In this document: one piece after another, positions 39,533-41,011 of the stretch
Layout: every line of letters begins with the position of its first letter
Position numbering within the stretch: the first letter of the stretch is position 1
Virus record (IMG/VR): IMGVR_UViG_3300024301_000957
Location: 1 to 41,011 of that record
DNA from: a virus
Length of the DNA: 41,011 nucleotides
Strand: one strand, 5' to 3'
Notes under the pieces: model-generated
The model's database searches: none
Told to the model about the DNA's origin: nothing
The model's input: only the letters and a program-made list of their open reading frames with translations
Program-made: the position numbers and the translations under genes

Positions 39533-40261
39533 ATGAAAGACATTCTAAAAGACATTATTGATCACACGCATAAACTAGGATTTATTGCGCAGTTAAAAGT
39601 TACAAATGATAACGATACTGTAATTGAATCTATGGCAGAAGACAGAAGTGTGATTATGACAGCAACAACACACTCTCCAGTGGCAGAATTTACAGGTACA
39701 TTTGGTATGCCCAACTTAGACAAGTTGAATTATCATTTGAACAATCCAGAATACAAAGAGGATGCTAAGATTGAAGTAGTTCAAGGAGAAAGCAATGGTG
39801 AAAAAATGCCAACACATATTCACTTTGAAAACAGGTCTAGCGACTTCCAGAATGACTATCGTTTTATGAATAAAGCACACATCGAAGAAAAGTTGAAAAG
39901 TGTGACTTATAAAGGTAACAGTTGGGATGTAGAAATTACTCCAAACATTGCTAGTATTGAACGTATGAAACTAATGGCAGGCGGTAATAGCGAAGAAGTA
40001 CTTTTCCAAGTTCGCACAGTTGATAACAATTTGAACTTTTACTTTGGTGAAGAAAATACACACAGTGGTTGGTTAACTTTCCAGCATGGTGTTGAAGGCA
40101 CACTTTCTCATACTTGGGCATGGCCTATTTCACAAACACTTGCTATTTTAAATTTGTTTGGTGAGAAAACAATGAAAATTACAGACCAAGGCGCTATGAT
40201 GATCAGTGTTGATAGCGGAATGGCACAGTATGATTACATTTTACCAGCACAGCAGAAATAA
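39533..40261 (+). CDS. 45: Sliding clamp, gp45-like
   Basis: This 242-residue protein fits the T4 gp45 family (228 residues). Its acidic, beta-rich two-domain pattern lacks catalytic motifs. It starts with a helix-forming MKDILKDIIDHTHKLGFIAQ and has FGMPNLDKLNYHLN and FGEKTMKITDQGAMMISVDS segments. In T4, gp45 is a trimeric ring that tethers gp43 and also couples to gp33/gp55 for late transcription. The late boxes in this window are consistent with that link. It has its own sigma70-like promoter and an AGGAGA ribosome-binding site. Confidence 0.75.
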   Translation: MKDILKDIIDHTHKLGFIAQLKVTNDNDTVIESMAEDRSVIMTATTHSPVAEFTGTFGMPNLDKLNYHLNNPEYKEDAKIEVVQGESNGEKMPTHIHFENRSSDFQNDYRFMNKAHIEEKLKSVTYKGNSWDVEITPNIASIERMKLMAGGNSEEVLFQVRTVDNNLNFYFGEENTHSGWLTFQHGVEGTLSHTWAWPISQTLAILNLFGEKTMKITDQGAMMISVDSGMAQYDYILPAQQK

Positions 40262-40264
40262 TGA

Positions 40265-41011
40265 ATGAAAACAAATCTCACAGAATCGCAAAAAGACTAC
40301 TCTGTATTTTTACCTAGTATCAGTGGATTTTATGCTACATTTATAGGCAAACAAAGATACAGCGAATACGTAGAGCAAGCACGTATACCTAAAGGTATTG
40401 GCACTGTTGAAAGTCTTAATTTTTTGAATCCTAATGAAGGAGCGTTCCATTACAAATGGGCGCTCTATTCTGCTGGACATGCCGACTTAGATGTAACCAA
40501 GCATGTAGAAAAAGAAGATATGTGTCGTAACCGTGACAGAGATAATTCATGGTTGCTTGGTGACTCGGGTGGATTCCAAATTGCTAAAGGATTATGGCCT
40601 GGTGATTGGACTAGTGAAACTTGTCCACATGCTAACAAGAAGCGTGAGCTGGTTGTAAACTGGATGGAAGCATATATGGACTATGGTATGATGCTTGATA
40701 TTCCAACATGGACATTCCAAAGTCCTAAAGCAGCCGAAGCAGCAAATATCCGTAGTTATGATGACGCTGTGAAAGCAACACACATTAATGCTCGTTATTA
40801 TATGAAACATCGTCGAGGCAACTTTAAAGTATTAAACGTCCTACAAGGAAGTAATCATACAAACGCAGATAGTTGGTATGAAGAATTTAAAGGTTACTGT
40901 GATCCAAAACAATATCCTGATACACATTTTAATGGTTGGGCTATGGGTGGACAGAACATGTGTGATGTACACTTAATTTTGCGTAGACTAGTTCATATGA
41001 TACATGATGGA
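40265..41011 (+). CDS. TGT/DpdA-like 7-deazaguanine transglycosylase, 3' end outside window
   Basis: The frame is open from the ATG three bases after the clamp stop to the right edge (249 residues). It contains LLGDSGGFQIAKG (Asp100, Ser101, the DSGGFQ motif of tRNA-guanine transglycosylases) and MMLDIPTWTFQ (Asp145, a candidate nucleophile). It also has LNVLQGSNHTNADSW and GWAMGGQN, matching the GxxxQG and GG segments. TGT-fold enzymes swap a guanine base for a deazaguanine. Phage DpdA homologues modify DNA instead of tRNA. The right part, usually with the zinc site, is not visible. Whether it acts on DNA or tRNA is undecided. Confidence 0.65.
   Translation, partial: MKTNLTESQKDYSVFLPSISGFYATFIGKQRYSEYVEQARIPKGIGTVESLNFLNPNEGAFHYKWALYSAGHADLDVTKHVEKEDMCRNRDRDNSWLLGDSGGFQIAKGLWPGDWTSETCPHANKKRELVVNWMEAYMDYGMMLDIPTWTFQSPKAAEAANIRSYDDAVKATHINARYYMKHRRGNFKVLNVLQGSNHTNADSWYEEFKGYCDPKQYPDTHFNGWAMGGQNMCDVHLILRRLVHMIHDG

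Noticed and set aside
1-41011. tRNA, CRISPR array, insertion sequence or integrase
   Set aside because: Non-coding gaps are all shorter than about 135 bases and contain no cloverleaf-like, direct-repeat or transposase-like signals.

Overview
The window looks like part of a large T4-type myovirus genome from a marine or other aquatic habitat. The evidence is a B-family DNA polymerase (gp43 type), a clamp loader large subunit (gp44 type), a sliding clamp (gp45 type) and a DexA-like exonuclease. With these go the accessory genes typical of marine T4-like phages: PhoH, ThyX, MazG-like enzymes, several 2OG-Fe(II) oxygenases, a radical SAM protein, a GroES-like co-chaperonin and peptide deformylase. 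The DNA is visibly AT-rich. Genes are tightly packed, mostly on the + strand, and often joined by ATGA, TAATG or TAGTG overlaps. Only phoH is on the minus strand. I see no photosynthesis gene, tRNA, rRNA, CRISPR array, insertion sequence or integrase. The host is probably a Gram-negative bacterium, because a two-component spanin pair and lipoboxes are present. A marine alphaproteobacterium is a reasonable guess, but the sequence does not prove it.

Layout. (1) 1-6.5 kb holds tail-fibre or baseplate-like structural genes, including a 1163-residue protein with putative Ig-like (He-PIG type) repeats. (2) 6.7-10.4 kb holds a DnaE-like fragment, a cobalamin-type radical SAM protein, a GroES-like protein and a MazG-like protein. 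(3) 10.4-16.1 kb is a replication and nucleotide-metabolism run behind a near-consensus sigma70 promoter: SWIM protein, exonuclease, 2OG oxygenase, MazG-like protein, clamp loader, 7Fe ferredoxin and ThyX. (4) phoH runs convergently with this block and diverges from late genes at 16.9 kb. (5) 18.3-21.1 kb is a lysis cassette: GH19 endolysin, inner and outer spanin, a lipoprotein CHAP-like hydrolase and membrane or holin candidates. (6) 21.1-24.7 kb is a proteostasis cluster of DnaJ, peptide deformylase and ClpA-type ATPase. (7) 25.4-31.5 kb looks like virion-internal cargo. Several proteins start with short peptides like the T4 capsid-targeting sequence, including a ligase-like nucleotidyltransferase and a fusion of an NMN-adenylyltransferase-like domain with an ADP-ribosyltransferase-like domain. 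(8) 31.5-34.2 kb holds oxygenases, an Ate1/GNAT-like protein and a DsbA-like DNA-binding protein. (9) 34.2-41.0 kb holds gp43, a sugar-nucleotide cassette (SDR, cytidylyltransferase, phosphomannomutase-like, UDP-sugar dehydrogenase-like), the sliding clamp and a right-truncated TGT/DpdA-like enzyme.

Two promoter classes are visible. Five GATAAATA boxes, like the T4 late TATAAATA box, stand before genes of virion or unknown late type. Five sigma70-like -35/-10 pairs with 17-18 base spacing stand before replication or early-type genes. The most unusual observations are the putative packaged NAD/ligase/ART module at 26.3-29.2 kb, a run of ten A at 31191-31200 where a -1 shift would extend a structural protein, the proteostasis cluster, the lipoprotein hydrolase in the lysis cassette, and the DpdA-like gene at the right edge. 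All assignments come from reading motifs by eye; no database search was run.
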